The notes under the pieces were generated by a model, which was not told the origin of the DNA, searched no databases, and was given only the letters and a program-made list of their open reading frames with translations. From Sorghum bicolor (lineage: Eukaryota > Streptophyta > Magnoliopsida > Poales > Poaceae), in contig NC_012870.2 in assembly GCF_000003195.3 (NCBI RefSeq), forward strand, positions 22,684,501 to 22,748,500: 64,000 bases of DNA, given 5' to 3'. The position numbers and the translations under genes were made by a program. This document shows positions 23,060-35,254 of the stretch, piece after piece. Numbering within the stretch: position 1 is the stretch's first letter; every line of letters begins with the position of its first letter.

Positions 23060-25477
23060 TGAAAGGTCCTTGTTTGGTTTTGGTAATTGAGTGACAACTT
23101 AGGTGGACTAATAGTGTTTATATGAGATACACAGGAGATTAGTCCACAGGTGATGATGTGATGATGGAGAAGCTCATTGCATATGAGACATGACATGGAG
23201 TCATGTGACCAAGGTGGAGAAGATCAAGATGAGGCTTGGCTCGATGGACCTGTTGCAAGAGTGATGGGCAAGTCGGAGGCTTTGAAGCGAGGTACCGCGT
23301 GTGACGGTGAAGCTTAAGCAAGACTTGCCACCGATGGACCAAGGCAATGGTGAAGAGCAAGTGAGGTCAAGATCGATGAACCAATACGGTCACGTGATGA
23401 TATGAAGTGGATCATATCATTTGGTGATTGGTTGGTGCATGTGTTGCATCAACATTGGAGGAGATAAAATGGAAAGCGCAAGGCAAAGGTATAACCTAGG
23501 GCATTTCCATTTCACCGGTCATAGGTGTGTAGAGAAGTTTATGACCGGATTTAGGATAGATGGCCGTACTATCAAGAGGGGTAAACTTGTTTGCATATCG
23601 GTCATCTAGTGCCACTTGAGCGATCTAACTTTGCATACGTGTTAGGATCGAGTGGCGTGGCAAGTTGAGAGGCTAACTCCTTTGGGAAAATATTTGTGAA
23701 AATGGTAACACACATGCACGTGGTGGTGTACACTTGGTGGTGTTGGCACATTTGCAAAGGAAAAGGTGTTGGAGTTGTTTTTGTTCAACTTGGAGAAGAG
23801 AGAGAAGTCTTTCGGTGTTCTCCAGACATTAGGATGGCCTTTTGATTGGAATACTGCTTTGATCCATTTTGTTTTGGATTGAGTATTCATATAGATTGGA
23901 AATCACTCTAAGTAAGCTTTCCAAAATGTCCAAGATCATCGAATTCGGAGTTCGGAGCTAGAAGTTAGCAACCTAACAAGTTGAACTGCAGGCACAGGAC
24001 GCTAAGAGTCCGGTGCACACAGGACGAGTCCGGTGGCACAGGACGCTGAGAGTCCGGTTCGCACAGGACGAGTCCGGTGGCACAGGACACTGAGAGTCCA
24101 TTGCTGCTGCAAGTTTGCGTTGCTCTCTGCGTATGAGTCCGGTGCGCACAGGACGCGTCCGGTGTGAAGCAGCAGAGCATTCGGTGCTACTGTTCCAGAC
24201 GCGCGTGCGTGTGCTAGCCGTTGGCGGCAACGATCGAGTTCAAACGGCTAGTGACACATGGCTGTTTCTAGAGCACCGGACGCACTGTTCCAGCGTCCGG
24301 TGCTACCTACAGTGAGTCTGGTGCTCACGACTTTTGCCCAGTGAAGGGGCAATGGCTAGTTTAGCCCTTGGGGCTATAAATAGAAGTGGTGGTCGGTCTT
24401 GGCTGGTGCTGAGCACCCTTGGGACTTAGTGTCCATGCTTGGGGAGTGCTAGGAAAGCCTCTAACTCACTTGTGCTTGCAAGAGTGCGAATCAATAGCGA
24501 GTGAGTGATTCTAGTGCGTTGCATTGAGAGATTGCATCGAGTGGCACTAGGTGTTCGTGTTGCAAGCTGGTGGTGCTTGTTACTCTTGGAGGTTGCCACC
24601 TCCTAGACGGCTTGGTGGCTTGTGACTCCGTCGAAGCACGCAAGGAGATTGTGCGGTGCTCCGGAGAAGAGATTGTGAGGGGTACGGTGCTCACCCCGCG
24701 GGGATCGCGAAGAGCAACTCTAGTTGAGCGAGACGTGAAGAGCGACAAGTGGTCCAGCCAGGTCAAGTGCTAGAGCTTGTGGTAAGCACTCCACGTGGGA
24801 GAGTGTGACTTGCAGGTCACCACTAGCAAGAGGACCGGCGGCAACCTTGGAGCTTGTCTCAACGGGGACGTAGCTTGGTGGCAACCAAGTGAACCTCGGG
24901 AGAAAATTATCGTGTCAACTTTGTTCTTTCCGTTGGTTTGCAAGTCCCTAACACAAGCTTGTTTTTACATTCATTTTTTTGTGCTTGTGTAGTTGCTCTT
25001 GTAATTAGTTAGCTTGTGTAGCTTGCTAGTTACCTTCTTGCTTGTGTAGCTAGAAGTAGTTCCCTTGCGTGACTAATTTGGTTTGTGTAACCTTGTTAGT
25101 CACATTGCTTAGTTTGTGTAGCTAAGTATTTTGCGCTCTCTAATTTGGCATTGGTTGCCTTGTTATTGAGCTTGCTAGTGAGCTTAGGCTTTGTGCACTT
25201 TGCCTCACTAGTTTGTGTAGGAGCTCCCCCGGTTTGTAAAGTACTAGTTGCATAGGTTTGTGTGACCTTGCTCCTAGAATTGATTAGGTGAGCTCTTGCT
25301 AAGGTAGCACCATGCTTGCTTGTTTAGGATCTTTTCAAGGTGCTAGAGAACTTAGATAGAGGGGTGTAGTCTTGGCTAGACAGATAGTTTTAATTCCGCA
25401 TTTGTTTCGGTTAGCCGGTGCGATAAGTTTTAAAAAGGACTATTCAACCCCCTCTAGTCCACCATCTCGACCCTTCA
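23060..25477 (+). repeat. copia-1 5' LTR
   Basis: 2418 bp, TGAAAGGTCC to CGACCCTTCA. Contains a short-repeat block at 23990-24310 rich in GAGTCCGGTG and CACAGGAC modules, and a promoter-like GGGCTATAAATAGAAG near 24370. No coding function; scattered ORFs are not genes. Confidence 0.88.
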
Positions 25478-25479
25478 AG

Positions 25480-25491
25480 TGGTATCGGAGC
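25480..25491 (+). other. copia-1 primer binding site
   Basis: TGGTATCGGAGC two bases after the LTR; one mismatch to the initiator tRNA-Met complement TGGTATCAGAGC. Confidence 0.85.
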
Positions 25492-25529
25492 TGGGTCTCT
25501 CATTTTGTGGTCTTCACCGACTCGAGAGG

Positions 25530-26117
25530 ATGGCGGCTTATGGGCTAGATTTTGAGTGTCCACACATTTTTTATGGCACACACTTTGCACGGTGGAGAAA
25601 TTGGATGCAATGCAATTTTAAGTTTATTTCTCCTCAAATGTGGTGGATTGTAGATGTGGGCTTTTCTTGTGCAATTGATAAAAAGGTTGCAACTCAAGCG
25701 CAAAAGAAATGCCTACATCTCGATTGCCAAGCTACTAACATCTTCTACTCATCTATGAAAGATAATATATTTGGTGAGATCATGGATATGAAGTCCGCCC
25801 ACGAGATTTGGGTATTTCTCAATGAGAAATATGGGATCATCTCCAAAGAAGATGTTGTGCCAAATGTGGAGGCACATGAGGATGTTGAGCATGACCACAA
25901 CACCATGGTTGTGGAGGATTGCTCCACCTCATGGTCAAGTGAAGATGATGATGATCATTCTACAAGATTACTTGACAAGGATGATGATGATGCCACAAGT
26001 GATGCAAATGATGATGCTACCTCATGCACACTTGATGATGAAGATGATGGCTATGAGAGTGATGCTTCCACAAGCTCATCTACTACATCACCACATTGCT
26101 TCATGTCACATGGTGAC
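25530..26117 (+). pseudogene. copia-1 gag, N-terminal part
   Basis: Starts at the ATG at 25530. The N-terminal ~120 residues are a UBN2/DUF4219-type copia gag (FARWRNWMQCNFKFISPQMW; SAHEIWVFLNEKYG). They are followed by a strongly acidic Asp/Ser-rich stretch. The frame is interrupted at SHGD by the solo LTR. It is in the same frame as 27778-29166 once the 1660-bp insertion (LTR plus one target copy) is discounted. Confidence 0.85.
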
Positions 26118-27772
26118 TGTTGGGTATTCTTAACATCATTACCAAAAGTAGACTAAGTTCTCTAAATCTAGTAATGGTGCCAAAAATGCCAAACCTATCC
26201 CTCACACCACTTAAGCCAAGTTGTCATCCCCAGCATGATATAAGAGACGCGGTATTGAAATATGCAATTGCTCTTCTAAATAAATAATGAATAAGATCTG
26301 CAAGCGCACAGATTAATACCGATGTAGCATTTTAACCAGGAAGTATTCCAGGTATCGTTATTTATATTTTTACCACTGGGAAGGGATTAGCAATCATCAC
26401 TATTGATTACAGAATAGAATATGAGATTGAGCATCTATCATTGCATGTATAATTGAGAACATTATATCTAACTCTTCATACAGGGATAATTGTCACATAA
26501 AAGATATATGAAATAATAATAGTGACAAGGATAACTAATCTGATCTAGCCACATAATAAATATGATAAGCACCTCAATTAGATACTCTAGAAAGTCATTA
26601 GCATGGTATTAGAACGAACTACAAGAATATTCCCTAAGTTATTCTTAATTATATAGTCTAGCATATCATAGTTAGTGCAAGCATACTTAGCAATCATTGC
26701 GAGACAAGACTACGCCCATGCATAGTAATATTAGCAAGGTAAATGAGAAACATAGCAATCACTCCCCTGTAATAATATTGCTCTGCCAGCCCAATACACG
26801 AGAGGGGGACTATATAAGAATCAATGAAGCTGTCACTATCACGAACCACCCCACGATCTGGCATATTGGGTACAATCGCAGATAAATACGGTATAAGCAC
26901 CACGCCGACACAATATCTATCATTTACCCATGGATCCGATGGATAAACGCTATACGATCCTAAGCATGTATATAGATCAAATCTAACTAAGCCAAGTACA
27001 TAACTATGATAAACTAAGAACAATATAATCTTGAATATAAGCAAGTAGAGCAAAGTCATAAACAATATATTGAAGTAGAACAAAGTCATATTCATAATAT
27101 TGAAGAACAAAGATAATTAGAAAGCAATTAGAAGCACAATTAGAGAATTACCAAGAATCCTCCTGACAGATCCGGAAACCAATCGAAGATTGACTCCTTC
27201 TAGTTCTAATCCTACGTAGCTATGCTAATCTAGATGTCTAATTGATGTGGTGGCTCTAATCTTGATCAGAGGCTTCTTCTCCCTTGATGGAACAATGAAT
27301 TAGGGTTGAGAGGCTCTTTCCTCCAGGGGCCAGGGGGTCTGGTTTTATAGTCCCTTCAAGTGAATATGGGCCATTGGATCAAACCGACATAGATTGTATG
27401 GTTTAGATTCATCCTTTAGGTCGGTGGAGATCTCCCGCAAAGCAGAGTCCTGATTGGACTCAGGGGCAGGGCGGGCGCCCTGACCAACTGGGCGGGCGCC
27501 TAGGGTCAGGCCCCGTTTCGCCTCCGCTTCCGTCTCGTGGCTTCTGGAGTCTTCTAGATGTAAGATAATTGCGCGGCACGTTAATATCTTTACGTAATAC
27601 CGACATGTGGGCCTTTCTTCCATATTTCCTGATAACCCCCCTGCAGAAATAGACAAACACCAAAACTCCTGGAATTCTGTCAGATAAAACCCTAAGTCTA
27701 GATGTTGATTTCATTTGGATCCTTTTCTTTATTTATTTGATAATTAAATTTGATACTTAAGGACCGTCAACA
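26118..27772 (-). mobile_element. Solo LTR of the gypsy-2 family
   Basis: 1655 bp aligned end to end with the gypsy-2 LTRs (TGTTGGGTATTC to CCGTCAACA on the plus strand) at roughly 90% identity, flanked by GTGAC at 26113-26117 and 27773-27777. No internal region or partner LTR is attached. It arose by insertion of a full element followed by LTR-LTR recombination. It lies in the copia-1 gag ORF. Confidence 0.95.
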
Positions 27773-27777
27773 GTGAC

Positions 27778-29166
27778 ACTAAGGTATCTATTGGTGATGT
27801 GATTATTGATTGTGATGGTCCAAATTTTGAGCTTGTATGCAAACTCTCAAAAGCTTTAAGAAATGAGTTAGCAAAAACAAATAAATTGAAAAATGAAAAC
27901 TCATTTCTAAAGACCACATGTGAACAACAAAAGCATCTACTTTATGTTACTACTTGTTCACATGAGGAGCTGAAATTGACTCATGAGGAACTTTGTGTTA
28001 CTCATGACAACTTGGTAAAAGATCATGCTTTTCTCACTAAGAAGATTTCGAATGAAGAAGTTAAAACTAGTGAGAGCTCATCATTTGGGTCAAATGATCA
28101 ATCACATATTGTTACTAACCCTTGTGATGTAGGCAAGAAGCATGTATCCACCTATTGTGATGATTTATTATCTATGCCATGTTCTTCACAATTAGACATT
28201 TGTTCTACTTCTATGTCTTGTGAGACTAACCTTTTGAAGGAGAACAATGAGCTCAAAAATGAAGTGAAGAATTTGAGCAACAAGTTAGAGAGGTGTTACT
28301 ACTCAAAAGTCACCTTTGAGCATATATTGAAGACTCAAAGAAACTATGGTGACAAGTGTGGCCTTGGCTTCAAGGAGAAGATGACAAAGGGCAAAAGAAA
28401 GCAAGAAAAGAGAAAGCTTTCTCATTTTATGTGCTATCGGTGCCATGAAGTGGGACATCTTGCTAATGGTTGCCCAAACAAAGAGAAGCTCAAGAAGATG
28501 AAGGAAGAAGAGAGGCTAAAGCATGTTAAGTGCTTCAAGTGTCGCACTTGGGGTCATCTCACCTCAATGTGCCCAACCAAGCAATTGGTGAAGCATCAAG
28601 CAATGCCTCAACCTAAGCCACAAGTTGAGCAAGAAAAGAAGCCCCAAGCTCAAGTCAAGTTCAACCATCACGGTGACTTGATGATGAAGAAGAAGAAAAC
28701 AAGAAGGGGTGGAAGAGCAAGGCATCCAATGCAAACCCAAGATGCCAAGATGATGAGCAAGAATGAAGACAAGAAGAAATATTATGCTCACATAAAGTGC
28801 TTTGAGTGCAAGAATGATGGACACTTTGCCTCGAGGTGTCCTACCAAGCTTGAGAAGAAGGCTCAAGCAACTCTCAAGAGGCAAGGTAATGAGAAGCAAC
28901 ATATGAGCAAGGAACAAAAGGCTCAATCTAAAAGAAGTTGCTACTTATGTCGGGAAAGGGGACACATGGCTCATTCATGTCCCCTAGGTACTAATTCTAA
29001 GTCTATTTCAATTGATGATAATACTATGCTTAGAAAGGATGGTAATGGTACCTCTATGGTTGCTATTGCAAAACATCCCGCTACTCATACTAAGGATATG
29101 CCTAAGTATGTTGCACCTAACTTGAGAGGACCCAAACTAGTTTGGGTACAATCAAAAAGTGGATGA
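27778..29166 (+). pseudogene. copia-1 gag, C-terminal part with four zinc knuckles
   Basis: Continues the gag frame without a stop. A coiled-coil-like stretch (KLKNENSFLKTTCEQQKHLL; ELKNEVKNLSNKLE) is followed by four CCHC knuckles: CYRCHEVGHLANGC (28432-28473), CFKCRTWGHLTSMC (28531-28572), CFECKNDGHFASRC (28798-28839) and CYLCRERGHMAHSC (28939-28980), separated by Lys-rich linkers. Most copia gags have one knuckle. Knuckles bind element RNA during packaging. The stop at 29164-29166 is followed by no pol. Confidence 0.85.
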
Positions 29167-31617
29167 TTGTGTGTAGGTACCATCGGCATTGGAGACTTGA
29201 TTCAATTAATCCTATAATTGTTCATCATATGATTGAGTCAAGTATTGAAGCCTAGTGCACATCCAAACCCAATGCCATGACAAGATAGTGAAGTCCAAAT
29301 GTGCTACAACATACAAGTTTCACATTCAAGTTGTGGTGATTTATTGGATCATTTGATAGCTTGTAAATACATGAGTTGAAGCTTGCAAATTAGATGATCA
29401 TGAGCTAACCAAGCTGCTAGATGACTCAGTAAAGCACATCTCCACCAAATTTCATAGTATTTGGATCTGTACATTGTGAGATATGAGTTATTCTTTGAAA
29501 GGTACAGAATCTGCCAGAAAAGTGACAAATATTGGATGGATCTAGAGTCACTTAAATTGAAAGGTCCTCAAGATTGGAATTATGATTATAAGTGTTTGAG
29601 GCACCTAAGTTTGGTTTTGAATTGATCTAGAAGCATGACAATTAATGAGTACAAGCTCATTTGATTGTGGAATATACTTGGTGTACACATTTAGTACTCA
29701 AGATTGAAGATCAAGATCAAACTCAAGATGAAGATGAAGTTTAAGTTCTAGTGACTATTGGAGATCTTTTAATAGAAAGAAAAGGACTTAAACAAGTAGA
29801 AAGAAAAGGACTTAAAGAAGGATTCATGGTTACTCATCATATTAAGTCCATCACTTGAATCAATCAACCAAAGCAATTCAAGTGAGTATCAAAAATAGTT
29901 CTTTGGAGAGAGGTCACTTCTCCCTATGTGAGGGGCGTGCCACCCGAGGAGTGGGTAAACCAAGTGTGGTGCTTGGAAGGCTAACATGGAAGTGGTGATC
30001 TAAAGAACATTTGAGATGCTTAGTTGAAGCAATCAAAAGGATTGATCAAGAAAGCAAGCAACAACCCAAAAGAGAGCTAGTCATGCTATTTCAAGTAATA
30101 TTCTTAATAGTTCTCTCATGCAAGCAATGGTCAAAAGAAGAGGCAAGCCAACCACAACAAATAATGCACTTGATCAATAAGTGGTTCTCCATTCATATGA
30201 GTGAAGATTTGATCTATCAATTGGCATTTATAATTGGTCTTCACCAAGCTTATCAATTGGACTTCACATTGCTATTGGAGAAATGAATTGGAATCTATGT
30301 GACTATCCTCTTCTCTAACATAGCAAAGGTATCATTGTAATGTGCATGATCATTTCATCCCTTACTAGAATGCGGTTAGTGCATATAGTACATGCTTAAT
30401 AGGATCATGCATGTCAAATGAAAAGTTTTAAATTCATAACCTACCACTATTGCTTGAATGATTAGTTGATCTAGTGGTATGTATATGAGTTTGTTCATGA
30501 GCTAGTGAACCCAAGTACTTGATCTATTTTGGATTGCTAACAAGTGACAAGTACAACATTGGCAAGATAACCCTTAATGTGATGTGTGAAAAAGCTTGTC
30601 AACTGGACTTGGAAGCTTTAGCAAATCAACTTAGTTCAAGTCTACAATTAGAAGCTCATGATGATTAGAGTACAAGAACAAGACAACAATGCAAATGGAT
30701 ATCTAGACTCAAATGTTTCTTCAATTGGTATCCTACAAATGGTACTCATGATGATGATAGAAAATGTTCAAGATAGCAAACAAGTGGTTCCATACTAGAA
30801 GACCTTAATTGATAGAAGAATCCCATATGATATCGGACAAGATATTCCAAATATCACATTTATACATATGGTATCTATCATACAAGAAGGTGGTTCCACA
30901 AGTGATCCTCAACTTTAAGTGATCATCAAGCAAAGAAAGTTCCCTCACCAACAAGGTTGACAAGTGAATGACCCATGCTATGACATAGGGGGAGTGCCCC
31001 ACCAAATGGTATCAAGGTCAAAGATCCTATGTGGTATCTCAAGAGCAATTCAAGTAATGTCATTCCAACACATGGTGATGTCCATAAAAAATGCAAGATT
31101 CAAGCCTCAACCATCTATCCCAATGCAATCCTTTGTCACAATAAGATTCACACTTTTTCAATTGGTATGAAGTGATTTAATTGGTATCACATACCTTTTA
31201 TGGAAATTGATGACAAAGAGGGAGAAGTTGGAACAAAGATATGATCATGGGATAATTTGGACAACAAAAGATATGTTTCAAGGGGGGAGAGATCAAAGAT
31301 GGACATGGACAAGGGAGCAACATTAAAAGAAAAGATGATGGATCAAAATTCTTGGACAAAAGTAAAGCACACAAGTAGGGGGAGCGAGCTCATGAACCTT
31401 GTTTGGTTGCATTTGATATGTGTATATTCATGTGCTTGCTTGCATTGCATAAGTTTTTAAATTTAATATGCATGCTTGTGTGGTGTATGCTAGTTATAGA
31501 ACTTGATTGATGATATGATAACTAGCATGCATAGGTTGGTAGCTGGACTTGTGTTTTTCAAGTAAAAACTAGACCCTTGCTTTTAATGTTGATCTCACGG
31601 GGTTTCTAGTGTTTTTG
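29167..31617 (+). other. copia-1 3' non-coding region
   Basis: AT-rich, with many short diverged CAAGT/GATCAAG motifs and no pol domain. Purine-rich GGGGGAG tracts at 31278-31290 and 31378-31385 resemble the zone near a polypurine tract, but the LTR start that should follow is absent. Confidence 0.65.
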
Positions 31618-31728
31618 TTGTCTTGGCTAGACCGATAGTTTTACTTCCGCATTTGTTTCGGTTAGCCGGCGCGATAAGTTTTAAAAAGGACTATTCACCC
31701 CCCTCTAGTCCGCCATCTCGACCCTTCA
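31618..31728 (+). repeat. copia-1 3' LTR remnant
   Basis: Only the terminal ~110 bp of the LTR (TCTTGGCTAGACCGATAG to CGACCCTTCA; compare 25370-25477). The first ~2.3 kb of the 3' LTR are deleted. The break point lies between GTGTTTTTGT and TGTCTTGG. Confidence 0.85.
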
Positions 31729-31733
31729 ACCCC

Positions 31734-34659
31734 GAGGTTTCCCGGGCTATAAAGGCCGTGCCTAGAGCCCCGTGCCCCCCTCGGAACCCTAGGGCACCAG
31801 CCGCCGCCTCTTACGCTCGAGCCGTGAGCCGCCATAGCCGCCGTCGTCCCGAGCTCCGCGCCGCCGACGATCTCCGCTGTCGCAGTGTCTCCGGCGACAA
31901 GGACCCCTCCACGGCCTTCGCGTCGACGTGAGAAATCCACCGAACCTTCTCCCGCCCTCTCTCCCCCTTCCTTTCGTGCAAACGACCTCGCCGAAGTTGC
32001 GTCGCCGCCGTCGAGCCGCTCCGCCACGCGCACCCGCCTCCCCGGCCGCTTCCGGTCCTCGCAGACGCGCGCATCGCGTTCGCGCACTCGCGCGCTACGC
32101 GCCTGTGCCCTCGCTGCGCCCCGTCGTGCCCTGCAGCGCCCCCGCCGTGAGCTCGCCGGAGCCAGCAATTGTGCCGCCGCCGCGGACCACGCCGCCGTCG
32201 CGCGAGCCTCGCCCGGCTCCCCGGTCCGCGGTGGACCGCGCCCTGCCCCTCGGTCCACCACGCGTGCGGTGGACCGGCCAGTACCGAAGCGCCGCGTGGC
32301 CGGTCAACCGGCCAGACGCAGTCAGCCCTGGCCTTTTTGCGAAAAAGCCCCTGCAGTTTTCAGTAATTAACCCGCAGTCTAGTGCCATTCAAAAATAATT
32401 AGAAATAAGTCCTGTTTTTAGCAATCTAGCCCCTGGATCCATTAGTATTTATTTATTTAGTCCAAAATGCTTTTAAAATTCAGTTTTATTTATTTAAATT
32501 ATGAAAAATAGTTCTGTTTATTCACAATTTTGCCACTGACCTAGTTTTGGCCATAGAATCTGCGTTTTATCTCCGATTGAGCCCGTTCTTGTCGCGTTAG
32601 GTTCGTATCGACGTAAACTACACTTTAGCAGTGATGCATGCCATGTTTGACACTCTATGTTTTCACCATAAATATAAAATGACTAATGACAACTAAATGC
32701 CCTTTTAATCTTTAAAAATAATTTATGTTTATAGTGTTGTAGAACGGTTGGTAATTAGGTTATGACTAAAGTTTAACTCCAACTTTTATAACTATTTATA
32801 ATTTGGTCAACTCAACTTTCAGATATTTCTTGGAATAATCCATCACCTGTTTTCTTAAAATACGACCAACGAATAGTCGTCTTCTCCGTTTTACTTCGAG
32901 CCTCGATAGTCGTGTTCGTTTAACGATAGCTCCGTTCTTAATCGTTCTTGCGCTGTCACGATCGTAGCAATAAGCCGTGTCGTTTAGTGCGCTCTTTCTA
33001 AGCTTTTTCTTTTGATTGATGCTTGTTCTTAGTCGTGATTGTTTGTTTATCTATTTGTGTTGCTTGTTTGCTACGAGTAGAAGAAGCGTGGTTCGTCAGT
33101 AGTGAAGACCAGGAGCTAAGGACCAACAGTCGAAGCAGAAGTTGGAGATGAGAAGAAAGAAGCCAAAGAATTCTGAGCAGATATACACTGGGAATAAAGG
33201 CAAGTGCAGACACCATTTGATCATTTTGAACCTACTCATTAATGTCATTTACTTTACATGCATGTGTCCAATGAATGCAAACCCTAAGGACATGACTAGC
33301 TTTACTTACCATTCCTTGTTCACCTGGGGGTTATGTATATGGGTAGTCTAGGCTATACTAGGTTTTCTTAGCTGCTCTACTCATCTTATACACATGCTTA
33401 AACAAGAATTACTCTCTACTTAACTTGATGCTTAAACTGTGCTAAACCTTTGGTCACTGCGGTGATGGCGATGTTGGATGCTTACGAGCATCGTGATGAT
33501 GGTGGTGACAGGGGGAGCGGGTATTGTTGGTGCTCCGGTTTGCCGGGCGTACCCGTCTCTACTCTCCGTAAGGACTGAGTCTGGGAGCGGCCCCCTGGGA
33601 CATACAGTGTAGCTCCAAGCTATATGGCTCTGGCTTGACTAATTAGTAGGACCTCCACTAGTAGGGTGTTACTTTCCGGGTAGGCGTGAGGAAGTAACTT
33701 GGGTAATGAATATTAAGTTAGCGGCTGCTCGGTACGCCATGGCTATGGGTATCGACTGTCGAGCGTCCCGGCGAAAACTTGCGAGTGGCATCCTATTAGT
33801 TGGACCCTGTGAAAGGTCTCATAGTGAGACCCTGCCTGCTCACCTTGGCAGTGTTTTGGTGAGTCATGACCCCGGGCAAATGGGAATCACGACTTGGAGT
33901 GAACGTGCACACCTCTGCACAGTGTAAAACTGATATATCAGCCGTGCTCACGGTCACGAGCGGCCCAGACTCTTACTTGATGAGCAAATTGGATTCACTG
34001 GATACTTGGAGATGGAACTTGGCGAGGTTGCTACCTCGTGTTTTGGCGGAATGGCTATTCCGTGTTGGCAGGATTGCTATCCTGTGTTAATAATTAGGGT
34101 TAATCCATGGACTACTATAATTATTAGGATAGTCATTTAAAAGATGCTAATTACTACTTACACTAATTAAGGGTTGGGTTTATGCTACTCATAATTAGTA
34201 GTAGGTTGTTCTAATAATAGTCATAATTAAAAGTGATCAACTAAAATGCTACCGCAGTCAAACCAAGTCAGCTTTACCTTGTTTTAAGCCTTGCATGTCA
34301 TTACTTTCCGTCTGTGCTTGCTGAGTTCGACATGAACTCACCTTTGCTATTTCCCCCACACCCCCAGTGTAGATAAGTGCTGCTCAGAAGAAGAACAAAG
34401 ATGCTATGGAGTTTTCTAGAAGTGTATCAGAAGTGCTTAGCGTACGGAGCACCCAGTCAACCGTCCCTGAGAAGAATGGAGCCTAAGAAGTTTTAGCTAC
34501 TGTTTCCGCGTACTCTGATGTTTTGTAAGTGTTAATATAAATATGTTTTCCGCTATACATAACACTGATTCTGATATTTTTATTCTTTTGTTATATGTGT
34601 GGTCTTTCTGGGCACACATATGACGACTTTGGTCTTATTTTAAAAGCCAGGGTGTGACA
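31734..34659 (+). repeat. gypsy-3 3' LTR, second part
   Basis: Resumes at GAGGTTTCCCGGG and runs to GGGTGTGACA, matching 15739-18814. The TATA box is at 31747-31753, only about 14 bp after the copia-1 target duplication. The LTR lacks ~150 bp relative to the 5' copy (junction near 32734: TATGTTTATAG then TGTTGTAGAACGG). Confidence 0.92.
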
Positions 34660-34664
34660 TATAT

Positions 34665-35254
34665 ATATATAAGCATAAAATCTTTATTTCGTTTTCCATA
34701 GTTATGTATATTTATATTTTAATATAGTATAAGTATAAAGATAGATAGAAATACTTAGCGGGATAAATAGGGGTGCTCTCCCCCAAGCTGAATTTTGACG
34801 TAATTTCTTCTGATGTAGCTAGCAGGTGGCAGAGGTGTATTTGAAAGTTGGCAGTATCCTGACAGCGATTAGAATGTCCTCCGTCTGCTAGTCTTCTTGA
34901 TTCTTAAATTCTGTGGAGCTCAAATAGACAACAAAGCTTTGTGGAACTGATTAGGTGTTAGCATAAATATTTAGTCTTTATCATGTTGAGCCTCCTCAAT
35001 AAATATTACTTTCTATTTTTATATTTTCGTTTTATAAAGCACAAAATAAATATTTATTTTATTTTTATGCCACCACAGTGAATGTACTTATGGGTTTCAT
35101 GACACTCGTATACTCACATGGGGCTTACTATTTTTTTCATTTTTATTTTCTTTTTAGGATAGTATGAACATAATTAACTAAGTAAACTATTTTAAATATT
35201 TGAAAGAGAAAGGATAACTACCAAGTTTACCTTTTGGCCATGCGTTCGGTGTTT
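34665..35254 (-). other. gypsy-2 3' internal non-coding region, part 2
   Basis: AT-rich, starts in a TA microsatellite used as the gypsy-3 target. No ORF of note. Confidence 0.6.

Larger units (their letters stand above)
23060..31728 (+). mobile_element. copia-1 LTR retrotransposon (gag only, 3' LTR mostly deleted)
   Basis: Plus-strand, target duplication ACCCC at 23055-23059 and 31729-31733. 5' LTR of 2418 bp, primer site, one long gag ORF split by a solo LTR, then 2.4 kb of non-coding sequence with no protease, integrase, RT or RNase H. Only the last ~110 bp of the 3' LTR remain. The LTR start TGAAAGGTCCTTGTTTGG and its ending CTCGACCCTTCA are typical of SIRE-like copia LTRs of panicoid grasses (from memory of the family). 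Confidence 0.9.
14988..34659 (+). mobile_element. gypsy-3 LTR retrotransposon with 3.8-kb LTRs
   Basis: Plus-strand element with a TATAT duplication at 14983-14987 and 34660-34664 (in a TA-rich site, so less decisive than the others). LTRs at 14988-18814 and 22309-34659, the second split by copia-1. Primer site matching initiator tRNA-Met (TGGTATCAGAGC, 18819-18830). Internal region of only 3.5 kb with a gag C-terminus and a protease but no RT, RNase H or integrase. The polypurine neighbourhood GGGACGAG...TTAAGTAGGGTAGATC resembles chromovirus (Tekay/Del) elements. The LTR ends are TA...CA rather than TG...CA in both copies. Confidence 0.9.

Noticed and set aside
29555..29620. TGAAAGGTCCT that might start the missing copia-1 3' LTR
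   Set aside because: Only ten or eleven bases match the 5' LTR start; the following sequence does not.
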